A DNA stretch of 64,000 bases from an uncultured Gammaproteobacteria bacterium (GCA_937898685.1 CALEJT010000048.1:1-64000); one strand, 5' to 3'; numbered from the stretch's first letter, positions 18,442 to 26,872 are shown. The notes: generated by a model not told the origin, from the sequence alone. Made by a program: numbers and translations.

Positions 18442-18476
18442 TTAGCCGCGGCGAGAGCCTTGTTATACTCGCCGCG
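18442..18476 (+). promoter_or_regulatory. Promoter with overlapping inverted repeat
   Basis: TTAGCC (18442-18447) and an extended -10 TGTTATACT (18461-18469) have a 16-bp spacer. A perfect 9-bp inverted repeat, CGCGGCGAG (18447-18455) and CTCGCCGCG (18468-18476), brackets the -10. It could be an operator or a weak terminator of the preceding gene. Confidence 0.5.
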
Positions 18477-18493
18477 TTTCGAGGAGGTCGAAC

Positions 18494-19369
18494 ATGTCCC
18501 TTGCCGTATTACTGCGTCAGCCCCTGCTGCACTTTCTCTTCTTGGGCGCCCTGATCTTTGCCTGGTACGAATGGCGTGCGGATGAAGAAGCGGAAGACGC
18601 TGCGGATGCACGCCGCATCGTGGTGGATCGCGCCGCCTTGCTGGACTTCATGCAATACCGCGCCCGTGCCTTCGATCCCGCCACTTTCGAAGCACGCTTC
18701 GATGCGATGAACACGGACGAACGCGAAGCGCTCATCGCCGACTACGTACGTGAAGAAGCCCTCTTCCGCGAAGCACTGGCGCTCGGCATGGACCAGGGTG
18801 ACTACATCATCCGTCAACGTTTGGTACAGAAGGTGGAGTTCCTACTCGAGAACCTGGTCGGCAATGCACCTGCGCCGGATGAGGCGACCTTGCAGGCCTT
18901 CTTCGAAGAGCGCCGCGCCGACTATGAAATTCCGGCATCCTACAGCTTCACCCACGTGTTCTTCGATGCGCAGCGAGACGGCATGGCGGAGGCAGGTGCA
19001 CGCGCCGAGCGCTGGCTCGCAGAAAACGCAAGGCTCAGCGCGAGCGAGGCAGCGGCACATGGCGATCGTTTTCCCTTCCTGCTGAACTACGAAGGCCGCA
19101 GTCGCGATTTCGTGAGCAACAGCTTTGGCGAAGACTTCGTGGCTGCCTTGGATGGACTGGCGCCGAGCGCAGAGTGGCAGGGGCCACTCGAGTCGCGCTA
19201 CGGTCAGCATCTGGTGTTGTTGCGGGAACGCAGCGCGGCGCGCATACCGGGCTTCGACGAGGTGCGCTCGCGTCTACTCGATGACTATCGCTACGAAGCG
19301 CTGCTGCGCGAACGCGAACGTGCCGAGCAGGACGTGCTTGCCGAATACGAGGTGGTGCGTGAACTTTGA
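18494..19369 (+). CDS. Membrane-anchored parvulin-like peptidyl-prolyl isomerase
   Basis: The 291-residue protein has one N-terminal membrane segment (about residues 9-25) and a periplasmic body. A SurA/PpiD-like helical region precedes a parvulin-type module at about residues 120-250, ending GPLESRYGQHLVLLRER, a typical parvulin beta-strand. GAGGAGG at 18481-18487 is a strong ribosome-binding site. The gene overlaps the next one by 11 bp. The pairing with a HupE/UreJ-type protein suggests this foldase serves that protein or its target (inference). Isomerase activity itself is not assured because parvulin active sites vary. Confidence 0.75.
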   Translation: MSLAVLLRQPLLHFLFLGALIFAWYEWRADEEAEDAADARRIVVDRAALLDFMQYRARAFDPATFEARFDAMNTDEREALIADYVREEALFREALALGMDQGDYIIRQRLVQKVEFLLENLVGNAPAPDEATLQAFFEERRADYEIPASYSFTHVFFDAQRDGMAEAGARAERWLAENARLSASEAAAHGDRFPFLLNYEGRSRDFVSNSFGEDFVAALDGLAPSAEWQGPLESRYGQHLVLLRERSAARIPGFDEVRSRLLDDYRYEALLRERERAEQDVLAEYEVVREL

Positions 19370-20348
19370 GCGCTACTTTCTCGCCTTCCTGCTGCTATGG
19401 CTGAGCTGTTTCGCACAGGCGCACGATGCGCGTCCGGTGACCATCACACTCACGGAAACCTTGCCCGGCATCTACCGCAGTGAAGTGCGCACGCCGGACA
19501 CCGTGGGCGCCGACAATCAACCTACGCTCGTATGGCCTGCTCAGTGCAGTCCCACTTCCGAAGGTGGCACCGCGGTCGAACTACGAAGCTGCCCTGATGG
19601 CTTGAGTGGCACTGCGCTGAGTCTCGCCTACCCGCGCTTCAATCCCTCGCTGGCCAGCTTCTACCGCGTCGTGAGCTTGGACGGTGTGGAGCTGACGGCG
19701 ATGCTCGCGCCCACCGAACCCGTGTGGATCGTGCCGCAAGCGCCGACGGCGCTGCAGGTGGCGGTGGACTACCTGTATCTCGGCGTCGAGCACATCATCG
19801 GTGGTCCCGACCATCTGCTGTTCGTGTTGGGCTTGCTCGTCATTGCGCGCACACCGCGGCGCATCCTGATCACGGTCACCGGTTTCACCTTGGCGCATTC
19901 GCTGACCTTGACGCTATCGGCGTTGGATCTCGTGCAGGTGCCGGTGCCGCCGATGGAGGCCACCATCGCGCTGTCGATCGTGTTCTTGGCCTACGAGATC
20001 AGTAGGGGCAAGGACGACAGCCTGACCTATCGCTATCCGGTGCTGGTGTCCTTTGGTTTCGGTCTTCTGCACGGCCTCGGCTTTGCCAGTGCGCTGGGAG
20101 AAATCGGCCTGGTGCCTTCGGAACTCTTTCTGTCGTTGCTCTGCTTCAATCTGGGTGTGGAGCTGGGACAGGTGCTCTTCATCGCGGCCGTGTTGGCGCT
20201 GGTCTATCCCTTGAATCGTCTTCTCAATGGCGTGAAGGAGATCGGCGCTACCTTGGGACGCAGAGCCGATCTCCTGGTGGCCTATGCGATCGGCGTGCCT
20301 TCCGCCTATTGGTTGGTCGAGCGCGTGGCTGGATTCGCTTTCAACTGA
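19359..20348 (+). CDS. HupE/UreJ-type integral membrane protein
   Basis: A 329-residue protein, read from a GTG that overlaps the PPIase gene by 11 bp. It has a signal peptide (FLAFLLLWLSCFAQA) and mature N-terminus HDARP. A periplasmic domain to about residue 145 is followed by six or seven membrane helices. The histidine-rich HIIGGPDHLLFVLGLLV and LLHGLGFASALGEIG motifs are the HupE/UreJ_2 signature, a family linked to nickel or other metal uptake. No urease or hydrogenase genes are nearby, so the metal and purpose are open. The upstream reading frame is an artefact of the PPIase gene. Confidence 0.75.
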   Translation: MNFERYFLAFLLLWLSCFAQAHDARPVTITLTETLPGIYRSEVRTPDTVGADNQPTLVWPAQCSPTSEGGTAVELRSCPDGLSGTALSLAYPRFNPSLASFYRVVSLDGVELTAMLAPTEPVWIVPQAPTALQVAVDYLYLGVEHIIGGPDHLLFVLGLLVIARTPRRILITVTGFTLAHSLTLTLSALDLVQVPVPPMEATIALSIVFLAYEISRGKDDSLTYRYPVLVSFGFGLLHGLGFASALGEIGLVPSELFLSLLCFNLGVELGQVLFIAAVLALVYPLNRLLNGVKEIGATLGRRADLLVAYAIGVPSAYWLVERVAGFAFN

Positions 20349-20359
20349 CCACGCTCGCC

Positions 20360-21358
20360 TCAGCAACCGGGTTCCTGATCCGCGTCCGGTGCGCACAGCG
20401 TGATGTCACCGGAAACCGTGTTGATGCGTACCTGAGCGGTGCCGCCGTTGAGCGTGAAGTTGAGATCGCTGGAGTTGACGAAGCGATCGCGACGCACGGG
20501 TTTGTCGCTGCTCAGCTCGTTCTCGATGCGGCCGCCCACGGAGGTACTGATCACGAAATTGGCCGAGGTCGTGGTCGGTACCGCCAGTTCGATGTCGCCG
20601 TTCACCGATGACAATTCCACCTGCGCCAGCGTATTCAGAGTAGCTATGATTTCCATCTCGCCACCGACCGTCGAGGCCTGCAGTTCGTCGATGTTGCTCA
20701 ACATCAGCTCGATCTCGCCGTTGACGTTGTCGAGCCGGATGCGTTCGGCGCGCGTGTTGGATTCGATGTCGCCGTTCACCGTCTGATACTCGATCAGGGT
20801 GCCGCTGGAATCGCGATCGTCGATGCTACCGTTGACGGTTTCGAGGCTGATCCTGCCAGCGAGGCCTCGCGAGCGGATTTCGCCGTTGACCGTATTCAGC
20901 TTCACCACCCCCTTCAGATTGGTGGCGGCGATCGCGCCGTTGATCAGCTTGATCTCGGTGTTGCGCTCGAGATCGCGCACGTCGACGTTGAGGTTGGTGC
21001 CCTCCACGCGCAGGATGCCGTTGCGTGGTACTTCGAGTGTGAGCCTGGCACCTTCGCCAGCACCACAGTCGCGTCCTATCCCGGTGCAGACGCGCGCCTC
21101 CCTTTCTTCCTCGAAATGCAGACCATTGTCGCGGTCGACCAATCGATAGCCGACGGCATCGTCACTGAGTTCGCCGCTGATGTGGAACTCTGCGCGATCC
21201 GAACCGACCACGGTGAGCTCGCCGTTCAGCAGATCGACCGAGATCACGGTGTCGGCACCGACGGCGCGGGTTTCGTCGATCGGTGCGCCGGCCTGGGCAT
21301 TGGCGATCAATACGGCGGCGCCGAGTGCGCTGAGCAACAGGGAAGTGGCAATTTTCAT
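20360..21358 (-). CDS. DUF4097-like periplasmic beta-solenoid protein
   Basis: A 332-residue exported protein with a signal peptide cleaved near AQA23. From about residue 105 it shows about ten short repeats of the type LNTVNGEIRS, LETVNGSIDD, YQTVNGDIES, each a predicted strand-turn of a right-handed beta-solenoid (the DUF4097 putative adhesin fold). It ends with a cysteine-containing tail. It is the third gene of an ECF sigma / anti-sigma / DUF4097 group, so it is probably co-regulated. The role may be sensory or structural; adhesion is only suggested by the family name. Confidence 0.7.
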   Translation of the reverse strand: MKIATSLLLSALGAAVLIANAQAGAPIDETRAVGADTVISVDLLNGELTVVGSDRAEFHISGELSDDAVGYRLVDRDNGLHFEEEREARVCTGIGRDCGAGEGARLTLEVPRNGILRVEGTNLNVDVRDLERNTEIKLINGAIAATNLKGVVKLNTVNGEIRSRGLAGRISLETVNGSIDDRDSSGTLIEYQTVNGDIESNTRAERIRLDNVNGEIELMLSNIDELQASTVGGEMEIIATLNTLAQVELSSVNGDIELAVPTTTSANFVISTSVGGRIENELSSDKPVRRDRFVNSSDLNFTLNGGTAQVRINTVSGDITLCAPDADQEPGC

Positions 21359-21378
21359 GGGCTCCTCCGTGGGAGTTC

Positions 21379-21876
21379 TCAGATGGAGTTGAGGCGCGGC
21401 GAGAACACCGCGTCGATCAGACGAATCTGCTTGTCCTGCACCTGACGCAGGATGCCGAGCAGTTCACGGTTGTCGGGGTCCTGACGCAGGGCGCGGTAGA
21501 TCGCATCCTCCGCGTCTTCCAGTTCCTGCATCTGGTGTTGCCAGTCTTCATAGGCAGCGGGTTGGTCGCGGTATTGCACGAGCAGGGTTTGCTTGCTGCT
21601 CTGATGATGGCTCTGCAGTTCCGCGATCATGGCTTCGAGCGCTACCCGTTCCGGTGAGATGCCGGGCTGGCGCAGCCCGTAGTAGAGGCTGCTCGCAAGC
21701 ACCAGCAGTAACGAAGCGGCGAGCGCGAGGCGTCGCACCGTGGGTGAACCCTTGGCACGCAATTCACGGTGTTGGATCGCATGGACGATGCCGGGCCAGA
21801 GATCGCGTTCTGGTTGGATTTCGCGCGGCAGGGCCTGCAAGGCGCGTTGCAGGTGCAGTTCGTCGTGATCAGTCAT
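21379..21876 (-). CDS. Putative membrane anti-sigma factor
   Basis: A 165-residue protein with a soluble N-terminus, one membrane segment at about residues 50-68 (LALAASLLLVLASSLYYGL) and a C-terminal periplasmic coiled-coil region (about 75-155). It overlaps the sigma-factor gene by 8 bp, and such pairs usually encode a sigma factor and its inhibitor. The zinc-binding HxxxCxxC anti-sigma motif is absent, so the assignment rests on topology and context. Confidence 0.6.
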   Translation of the reverse strand: MTDHDELHLQRALQALPREIQPERDLWPGIVHAIQHRELRAKGSPTVRRLALAASLLLVLASSLYYGLRQPGISPERVALEAMIAELQSHHQSSKQTLLVQYRDQPAAYEDWQHQMQELEDAEDAIYRALRQDPDNRELLGILRQVQDKQIRLIDAVFSPRLNSI

Positions 21877-22489
21877 GGTCTACCTCCGGCTGACTGGAAT
21901 GACCCAGCCAGTGCAAGACGAGCTGTTTACTGCGGTGAAATTGGGCTTTGACGGTCCCGGGCGCGATGCCGAGCAGTTCCGCCACTTCTTCCTGGCGCAT
22001 TCCTTCGACTCCGTGCAGCACGAAGATCAGGCGCGCCCGCTCCGGCAGACGGCGGATGCAGGCATCGAGGTCGCCGAGATCCGGCGGTGGTTCGGCTTCG
22101 AGGGCCGCGGCGAGTTCATCGGTGTCGTCGCCGAGGTGGATGCGTTGGCGCCAGTTCTTGTGGCGTCGCAGGTAACTGAGAGTGGTGTTGGTGCAGAGCG
22201 CGTGCAGCCAGGTGGCAAAACTGCTCTCGCCGCGAAAGGACTCGATGCGGTTCCAGAGTTGGATGAAAACTTCCTGCGCGGCATCTTCGGCCATGCTGCG
22301 GTCGGCCGTCAGGCGTAGGCAGAGCGCGTAGACCATGCCCACATAGTTCTCGTAGAGCTGACGGAAGGCGCCCTGGTGGCGACGTTGGCAGAGGGCGATG
22401 AGAGCCGCCTCATCGGCGGCCAGGACCACCAGGCGAGAGCCGGCAGGGGCTGGGACTTCGTTCAAGGCTGGGGCGCTGAATTCACTCAT
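21869..22489 (-). CDS. ECF-family RNA polymerase sigma factor
   Basis: A 206-residue group IV sigma factor. Region 2 is in ENYVGMVYALCLRLTADRSM and AEDAAQEVFIQLWNRI (about residues 47-84). Region 4 is in RLPERARLIFVLHGVEGMRQ and EEVAELLGIAPGTVKAQFHR (about 145-188), with the helix-turn-helix at the end. It overlaps the membrane anti-sigma gene, which overlaps no further but is followed 20 bp later by the DUF4097 gene: an RpoE-like envelope-signal unit. Confidence 0.88.
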   Translation of the reverse strand: MSEFSAPALNEVPAPAGSRLVVLAADEAALIALCQRRHQGAFRQLYENYVGMVYALCLRLTADRSMAEDAAQEVFIQLWNRIESFRGESSFATWLHALCTNTTLSYLRRHKNWRQRIHLGDDTDELAAALEAEPPPDLGDLDACIRRLPERARLIFVLHGVEGMRQEEVAELLGIAPGTVKAQFHRSKQLVLHWLGHSSQPEVDHD

Positions 22490-22543
22490 ATGCCCCTTGG
22501 ACGCGGCCGCGAGCGGCGGGGTTTAAACGCGCATGAAAAAAAT

Positions 22544-23194
22544 TCAGCGCGGGAGCAGACGGTCGATGTCGGCCACGAGCGAGAAGGTGCGCGTCAGTCC
22601 TTCGATGAACTGCGCCTGGTTCATCAGAATCGGCCCCGGTTCGTTGATGATGGTGCTGTCGATGGTGCCGAGGATCACCTGGAAGCCAAAGGCGATGTTG
22701 TCGCGTTCGCTGGCATCGAGTTCGCGCTGCACTTCCTGCTCGATGCGATGGATGAAACGGTCCGTGGCCTCGGCGCGGTGTTTGCGCATCGGAATGTAGG
22801 ACTCGGGATCGCGCACGCTGCGCAGCAGCACGGCGCGCCAGAACTTACGGTGATGCCAGTAGTAGTTGACGATGTTGGTCATGAGCTCGCTGACGAGCGT
22901 GTCGCGCGGCAGCGTGGCGAAGAGGTTGACCTGCGTGGCGGTTCGGATTTCGAGGTGCTGTGCGACGAGCGCATCGAAGAATTCGTCCTTGCTGCGGAAG
23001 CGGGCGTAGAAGGCACCGACGGAATAGCCGGCCTCCTTGGCGAGCTCGGCAATGGAAATGTGCTGAAGATCACGCTCCTCCAACAACTTGAAGCCGGCGT
23101 TGATCAACGCGTCGTACGTGATCTTGCTGCGTTCCTGCTTGATGGCGAGGCCGTAGTGACGAGCCGAGCCGGAGGCGGTGTAGGTGTCGTCCAC
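22544..23194 (-). CDS. TetR-family transcriptional regulator
   Basis: A 216-residue repressor-type protein. The N-terminal DNA-binding domain is clear: ITYDALINAGFKLLEERDLQ, then HISIAELAKEAGYSVGAFYA and FRSKDEFFDALV (about residues 25-78), with the helix-turn-helix around 45-66. The C-terminal ligand domain is not recognisable. It is divergent from the POT transporter across 166 bp and is probably its regulator, though not proven. Confidence 0.85.
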   Translation of the reverse strand: MDDTYTASGSARHYGLAIKQERSKITYDALINAGFKLLEERDLQHISIAELAKEAGYSVGAFYARFRSKDEFFDALVAQHLEIRTATQVNLFATLPRDTLVSELMTNIVNYYWHHRKFWRAVLLRSVRDPESYIPMRKHRAEATDRFIHRIEQEVQRELDASERDNIAFGFQVILGTIDSTIINEPGPILMNQAQFIEGLTRTFSLVADIDRLLPR

Positions 23195-23298
23195 GTCGAG
23201 TCACGAGCTCCATTGTCGAAGGCCACAAAAGTAGCGGCCGGGGCCCGTCAAGACAAGAGCAAAGACACTCTTGGACCAACCGAACAGTTTGTAGGTCG

Positions 23299-23312
23299 CT
23301 TGAAAAATCAAG
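23299..23312. promoter_or_regulatory. Small inverted repeat between TetR and POT genes
   Basis: CTTGA-AAAA-TCAAG lies in the divergent spacer, 49 bp before the transporter start. It is a candidate operator for the TetR protein, but it is short and TetR sites are usually longer. Confidence 0.25.
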
Positions 23313-23360
23313 GCTTTCTGACTACCTTCCTGGCCATTCGTATCTCACGAAGGCCTTTCC

Positions 23361-25103
23361 ATGAGCGCACCAGCCAGCACTGCTTCCGCCGCCACCACCA
23401 CGCAAACCGCCACGTTCCTGGGACACCCGCGCGGGCTCGTCATCCTGTTTTTGACCGAAATGTGGGAGCGGTTCTCCTACTACGGCATGCGGGCGCTCTT
23501 GATCTTCTATCTGACGCAGCACTTCCTCTTCAGCGACGCGCATTCCAACGTGATTTACGGCGCCTATACCGCGCTCGTGTACGTGATGACCATCGTCGGT
23601 GGCACCTTGGCCGACCGCTACCTCGGTTCACGCAAGGCAGTGACCTTCGGCGCGATACTGCTGGTGCTCGGACACGCGGGCATGGCCTTCGAAGGCAGTG
23701 GCTCGCGCCAGATCATGACCTACAACGGCGTCGACTACGTGTTGGGTCTCGACGGGCGCGGCGGTGATGCCAACCAAGTGGTTCGTTCGGCGGCGGGAGG
23801 TGAATCGCGCATCCGCTTCGCGGACGGCACCACCATGGTGATCGAGAATCCCGCCGCCGTCGGTTTGCCCGCCACGATCAACAGTGCCGACTTCACCACG
23901 CGCGTCGAAGAAGACCGCTTCTACATGAACGCGATGTTCCTCTCGCTCGCGCTCATCATTGCAGGTGTCGGCTTCCTCAAGGCCAACATCTCCACCATCG
24001 TCGGCAGCCTTTATGCGCTCGGCGATCCGCGCCGCGATTCCGGCTTCACGATCTTCTACATGGGCATCAACCTCGGCGCCTTCATGTCGTCGATCCTCTG
24101 CGGCTATCTCGGCATCACCTACGGATGGAAGTACGGCTTCGGTCTCGCCGGCATCGGCATGCTCGCCGGCCTCACCATCTTCCTGCGTTATCAGCACTGG
24201 CTCGAAGGTCGGGCCGATCCACCGGATCCGGCGAAGTTGCGCGAGAAGGTCTTCGGCCCCATCAACGTCGAACAGGCCTGTTATCTCGCCGGTCTCGGCA
24301 TCGTCGCCATCAGCATGCTGGTGGTGATGAATGCGAACGTCGTGCACGAAGGCTACGTGGGCCTGCTCGGCATCATCATTTTGGTATTGCTGTTCGGTTA
24401 CGCGCTCTTGAGCTGCAAGGGCGAAGAGCGTGACCGCATGATTGCGGGCATCTACTTCATCCTGGCGCAGATTCCGTTCTGGGCCTTGTTCGAGCAGGCC
24501 GGCTCCTCGCTCAACCTCTTCACCGACCGCCTGGTCGATCGCACCGTCTTCGGCTTCAGCGTGCCGGCACCGGTGTTCCAGTCGCTCAACGCCATGTTCA
24601 TCGTGATGTTCGCACCGGTGATGGCCTGGTTGTGGGTGGCGCTGGCGCGGCGCAATCTCAATCCGTCCGCGCCGGTGAAGTTCGCTCTCGGTGTGTTCAT
24701 GGCGGGCCTCGGCTTCCTGGTGCTCGTGGCCGGCATCAAGCTCGGTGGCTCGGGACTCACCGCCGTGTACTTCATCTTCCTCATCTATTGGGTGCACACG
24801 ATCGGTGAACTGATGGTGTCGCCGGTGGGGCTCTCGGCCGTGACCAAGCTGGCGCCGGCACGTGCCGTCGGTATGACGATGGGCGCCTGGTTCCTCTACA
24901 GCGGACTTTCCAACTATCTGGCAGGCGTGATCGCAGCCACGACCGGTGCCGAGACCATCGGCGGCCAGCTCGCCAACGTCGAGGCGGCGAAGGCCACCTA
25001 CGTCGCGGTCTACAGCCAGGTGGGCTACATCGCGATGGGCATCGCCCTCGTCATGCTGCTGCTCTCACCACTGATCCGCAAACTCATGCATGGCATCGAA
25101 TGA
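23361..25103 (+). CDS. POT/PTR-family proton-coupled oligopeptide transporter
   Basis: A 580-residue MFS-fold transporter. The family motif TEMWERFSYYGMRALL holds E33, E36 and R37, the proton-coupling ExxER set of helix 1. GGTLADRYLG (residues 80-89) is the second signature. About 14 hydrophobic segments are visible. A polar insert of about 75 residues (112-186) sits between helices 3 and 4, where typical bacterial POTs have only a short loop. It is divergent from a TetR gene. Substrates are probably di- or tripeptides. Confidence 0.88.
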   Translation: MSAPASTASAATTTQTATFLGHPRGLVILFLTEMWERFSYYGMRALLIFYLTQHFLFSDAHSNVIYGAYTALVYVMTIVGGTLADRYLGSRKAVTFGAILLVLGHAGMAFEGSGSRQIMTYNGVDYVLGLDGRGGDANQVVRSAAGGESRIRFADGTTMVIENPAAVGLPATINSADFTTRVEEDRFYMNAMFLSLALIIAGVGFLKANISTIVGSLYALGDPRRDSGFTIFYMGINLGAFMSSILCGYLGITYGWKYGFGLAGIGMLAGLTIFLRYQHWLEGRADPPDPAKLREKVFGPINVEQACYLAGLGIVAISMLVVMNANVVHEGYVGLLGIIILVLLFGYALLSCKGEERDRMIAGIYFILAQIPFWALFEQAGSSLNLFTDRLVDRTVFGFSVPAPVFQSLNAMFIVMFAPVMAWLWVALARRNLNPSAPVKFALGVFMAGLGFLVLVAGIKLGGSGLTAVYFIFLIYWVHTIGELMVSPVGLSAVTKLAPARAVGMTMGAWFLYSGLSNYLAGVIAATTGAETIGGQLANVEAAKATYVAVYSQVGYIAMGIALVMLLLSPLIRKLMHGIE

Positions 25104-25178
25104 GCAGCGGAAGGCGGCGCTGAAAGCTCGGTCTTTCTCTACTCGAATCGCACACCCTCGCGAGGGAACGGAGGCAAC

Positions 25179-25556
25179 ATGAACACGATCAAACGCATGA
25201 GCATCGGCGTTGGCGCAGGCGCGGCGCTGGCGTTGAGCGCGGCCACGGCCTGGGCCCATCACGGCTGGAGCTGGTATGGGACCGAAGAGTTCACACTGAC
25301 GGCCACCGTGGAAGAAATCGAATTCGGCAATCCGCACGATCGTCTCGTGGTGAGTGCCGACGGTCAGCAGTGGACCTTGTTGTTGAGCCCGCCCAACCGC
25401 ACGCGTCGTGCCGGACTGTCGGAAGAGAACATCAAGGTCGGTGACACCATCACCGCCTACGGCCATCGCCGCGAAAGTGGCGACAACTACGAGGTGAAGA
25501 CCGAACGTTTGCAGGTAGGGGAGACGTTGTACAATCTCTACCCCGATCGTAGCTGA
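25179..25556 (+). CDS. DUF6152-like small exported protein
   Basis: A 125-residue protein with a signal peptide ending AWA26, mature N-terminus HHGWSWY and a small beta-rich body: EEFTLTATVEEIEFGNPHDR then VGDTITAYGHRR. This fits the DUF6152 family. The double histidine at the mature N-terminus could bind metal (inference). CGGAGG precedes the ATG. Function unknown. Confidence 0.65.
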   Translation: MNTIKRMSIGVGAGAALALSAATAWAHHGWSWYGTEEFTLTATVEEIEFGNPHDRLVVSADGQQWTLLLSPPNRTRRAGLSEENIKVGDTITAYGHRRESGDNYEVKTERLQVGETLYNLYPDRS

Positions 25557-25640
25557 GGCGTCTTTCCCGGGAACGGCCCTGCGCGAACTGGTCGTTTCAG
25601 CGAGCTCGCATTTCCTGCTTCGTTACATAGAACGTTCATT

Positions 25641-25670
25641 GAAGCCGGTACTCGTACCGGCTTCTTGCAT
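25641..25670 (+). terminator. Perfect 11-bp hairpin, terminator or leader element
   Basis: GAAGCCGGTAC-TC-GTACCGGCTTC is followed by TTGCATTT. It probably terminates the DUF6152 gene, but it ends only 20 bp before the next ATG, so it would also sit next to that gene's ribosome-binding site. Confidence 0.6.
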
Positions 25671-25684
25671 TTGAAGGAGTCACC

Positions 25685-26080
25685 ATGACCGCAATACTTG
25701 AGCAGTACTATCAGCGCTTCAACGCCGGCGATTACGAAGGCATGCTGGCGCTTCTGACCGACGATGTGCTGCACGAGCCCAGCCAGGGCAAGCCGCGCCA
25801 CGGCAAGCAGATGTTCCGCGAATTCCTGCAGCACATGGAACGCTGCTACAAGGAAGAGGTCATCGATCCGGTGTTCATGGTGAATTCCGACGGCACGCGT
25901 GCCTCCGCCGAGTTCATGCTCAACGGCAAGTACCTCGTCACCGACAGTGACCTGCCGGCCGCCAAAGGTCAGACCTACACCCTGCGCGTGGGTGCCTTCT
26001 TCGAAATCCGCGACGGCAAGATCGCGCGCGTCAGCAACCATTACAACCTGGAAGACTGGATCGCCCAGGTTTCCGCCTGA
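25685..26080 (+). CDS. SnoaL/NTF2-like protein (ketosteroid isomerase-related)
   Basis: A 131-residue cytoplasmic protein. ILEQYYQRFNAGDYEGMLAL and LTDDVLHEPSQGKPRHGKQM at the N-terminus and FFEIRDGKIARVSNHYNLED at the C-terminus are the cone-shaped NTF2-fold pattern. It has a good ribosome-binding site (GAAGGAG). It is monocistronic, with hairpins on both sides. The ligand is unknown. Confidence 0.75.
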   Translation: MTAILEQYYQRFNAGDYEGMLALLTDDVLHEPSQGKPRHGKQMFREFLQHMERCYKEEVIDPVFMVNSDGTRASAEFMLNGKYLVTDSDLPAAKGQTYTLRVGAFFEIRDGKIARVSNHYNLEDWIAQVSA

Positions 26081-26091
26081 GTTCTGCCTGC

Positions 26092-26119
26092 CGGCTCCGC
26101 CCCGCACAGGGCGGAGCCG
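26092..26119 (+). terminator. Hairpin after the SnoaL-like gene
   Basis: CGGCTCCGCCC-CGCACA-GGGCGGAGCCG is a perfect 11-bp GC-rich stem 11 nt after the stop. It lacks a T-run. Confidence 0.6.
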
Positions 26120-26216
26120 TAGCGGGGGCTGTCCACGGGGGCGCGCCGATGCCACAATCGACGCCCTGTCGTATTCCCGATGACAACTTTCCCCCGGCCG
26201 ACAACAAGGAGCTGTA

Positions 26217-26807
26217 ATGGGACTCATCATTACGATCGCAATTCTTGCCGTGCTCGCCTTCATGGTGATCGGCATCTACAACAAGCTCGTCACCTTGAAG
26301 AACCGCTTCGAGAACGCCTTTGCGCAGATCGAGGTGCAGCTCAAGCGACGCTACGACCTGATTCCCAATCTGGTCGAAACCGCCAAGGCCTACATGCAGC
26401 ACGAGCGTGGCACGTTGGAAGAAGTGATCGCCGCGCGTAATCAGGCAGTCAATGGTCTTGCCGCCGCCGCAGCCGATCCCGGCAATCCGCGCGCGATGAC
26501 CGATCTGAGTCAGGCGGAAACCATGCTCCGCGGCGCACTCGGCCGGTTCAACGTGGTGGTCGAGGCCTATCCGGATCTGAAGGCCAGCGCCAACATGCAG
26601 CAGCTGTCGGAAGAACTCATCAGCACCGAGAACCGCGTGGCCTTCGCGCGTCAGGCCTTCAACGATGCCGTGACGGCCTACAACACCTATCGTCAGACCT
26701 TCCCGCCGGTGCTCTTCGCCGGGCTGTTCGGTCACTCGACCAATGCCAGCCTGTTGGAATTCGAGGACAGCCAAGCCATCCAGGCCGCACCGAAGGTCAG
26801 TTTCTGA
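26217..26807 (+). CDS. LemA family protein
   Basis: A 196-residue protein with a single N-terminal membrane helix (residues 2-22) and a long helical body exposed outside the membrane. The signature runs YNKLVTLKNRFENAFAQIEV, then QLKRRYDLIPNLVETAKAYM (about residues 21-60). AAGGAG precedes the start. It is followed 65 bp later by an M48 peptidase gene; LemA and M48/HtpX-type proteases are often neighbours, suggesting a shared envelope role. Confidence 0.88.
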   Translation: MGLIITIAILAVLAFMVIGIYNKLVTLKNRFENAFAQIEVQLKRRYDLIPNLVETAKAYMQHERGTLEEVIAARNQAVNGLAAAAADPGNPRAMTDLSQAETMLRGALGRFNVVVEAYPDLKASANMQQLSEELISTENRVAFARQAFNDAVTAYNTYRQTFPPVLFAGLFGHSTNASLLEFEDSQAIQAAPKVSF

Positions 26808-26817
26808 GGCTGAAACC

Positions 26818-26840
26818 AGCGGCGCCGTGAAGGCGCCGCT
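26818..26840 (+). terminator. Hairpin between the LemA and M48 genes
   Basis: AGCGGCGCC-GTGAA-GGCGCCGCT is a perfect 9-bp stem. With no T-run it may only reduce read-through into the protease gene. Confidence 0.45.
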
Positions 26841-26872
26841 GTGCTTTCTCTGATTTGCAGTCAGGCAACGCC

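Noticed and set aside
19125..19358. Extended N-terminus of the HupE/UreJ frame
   Set aside because: This part is the shadow of the PPIase gene in another frame. The GTG at 19359 directly precedes a proper signal peptide.
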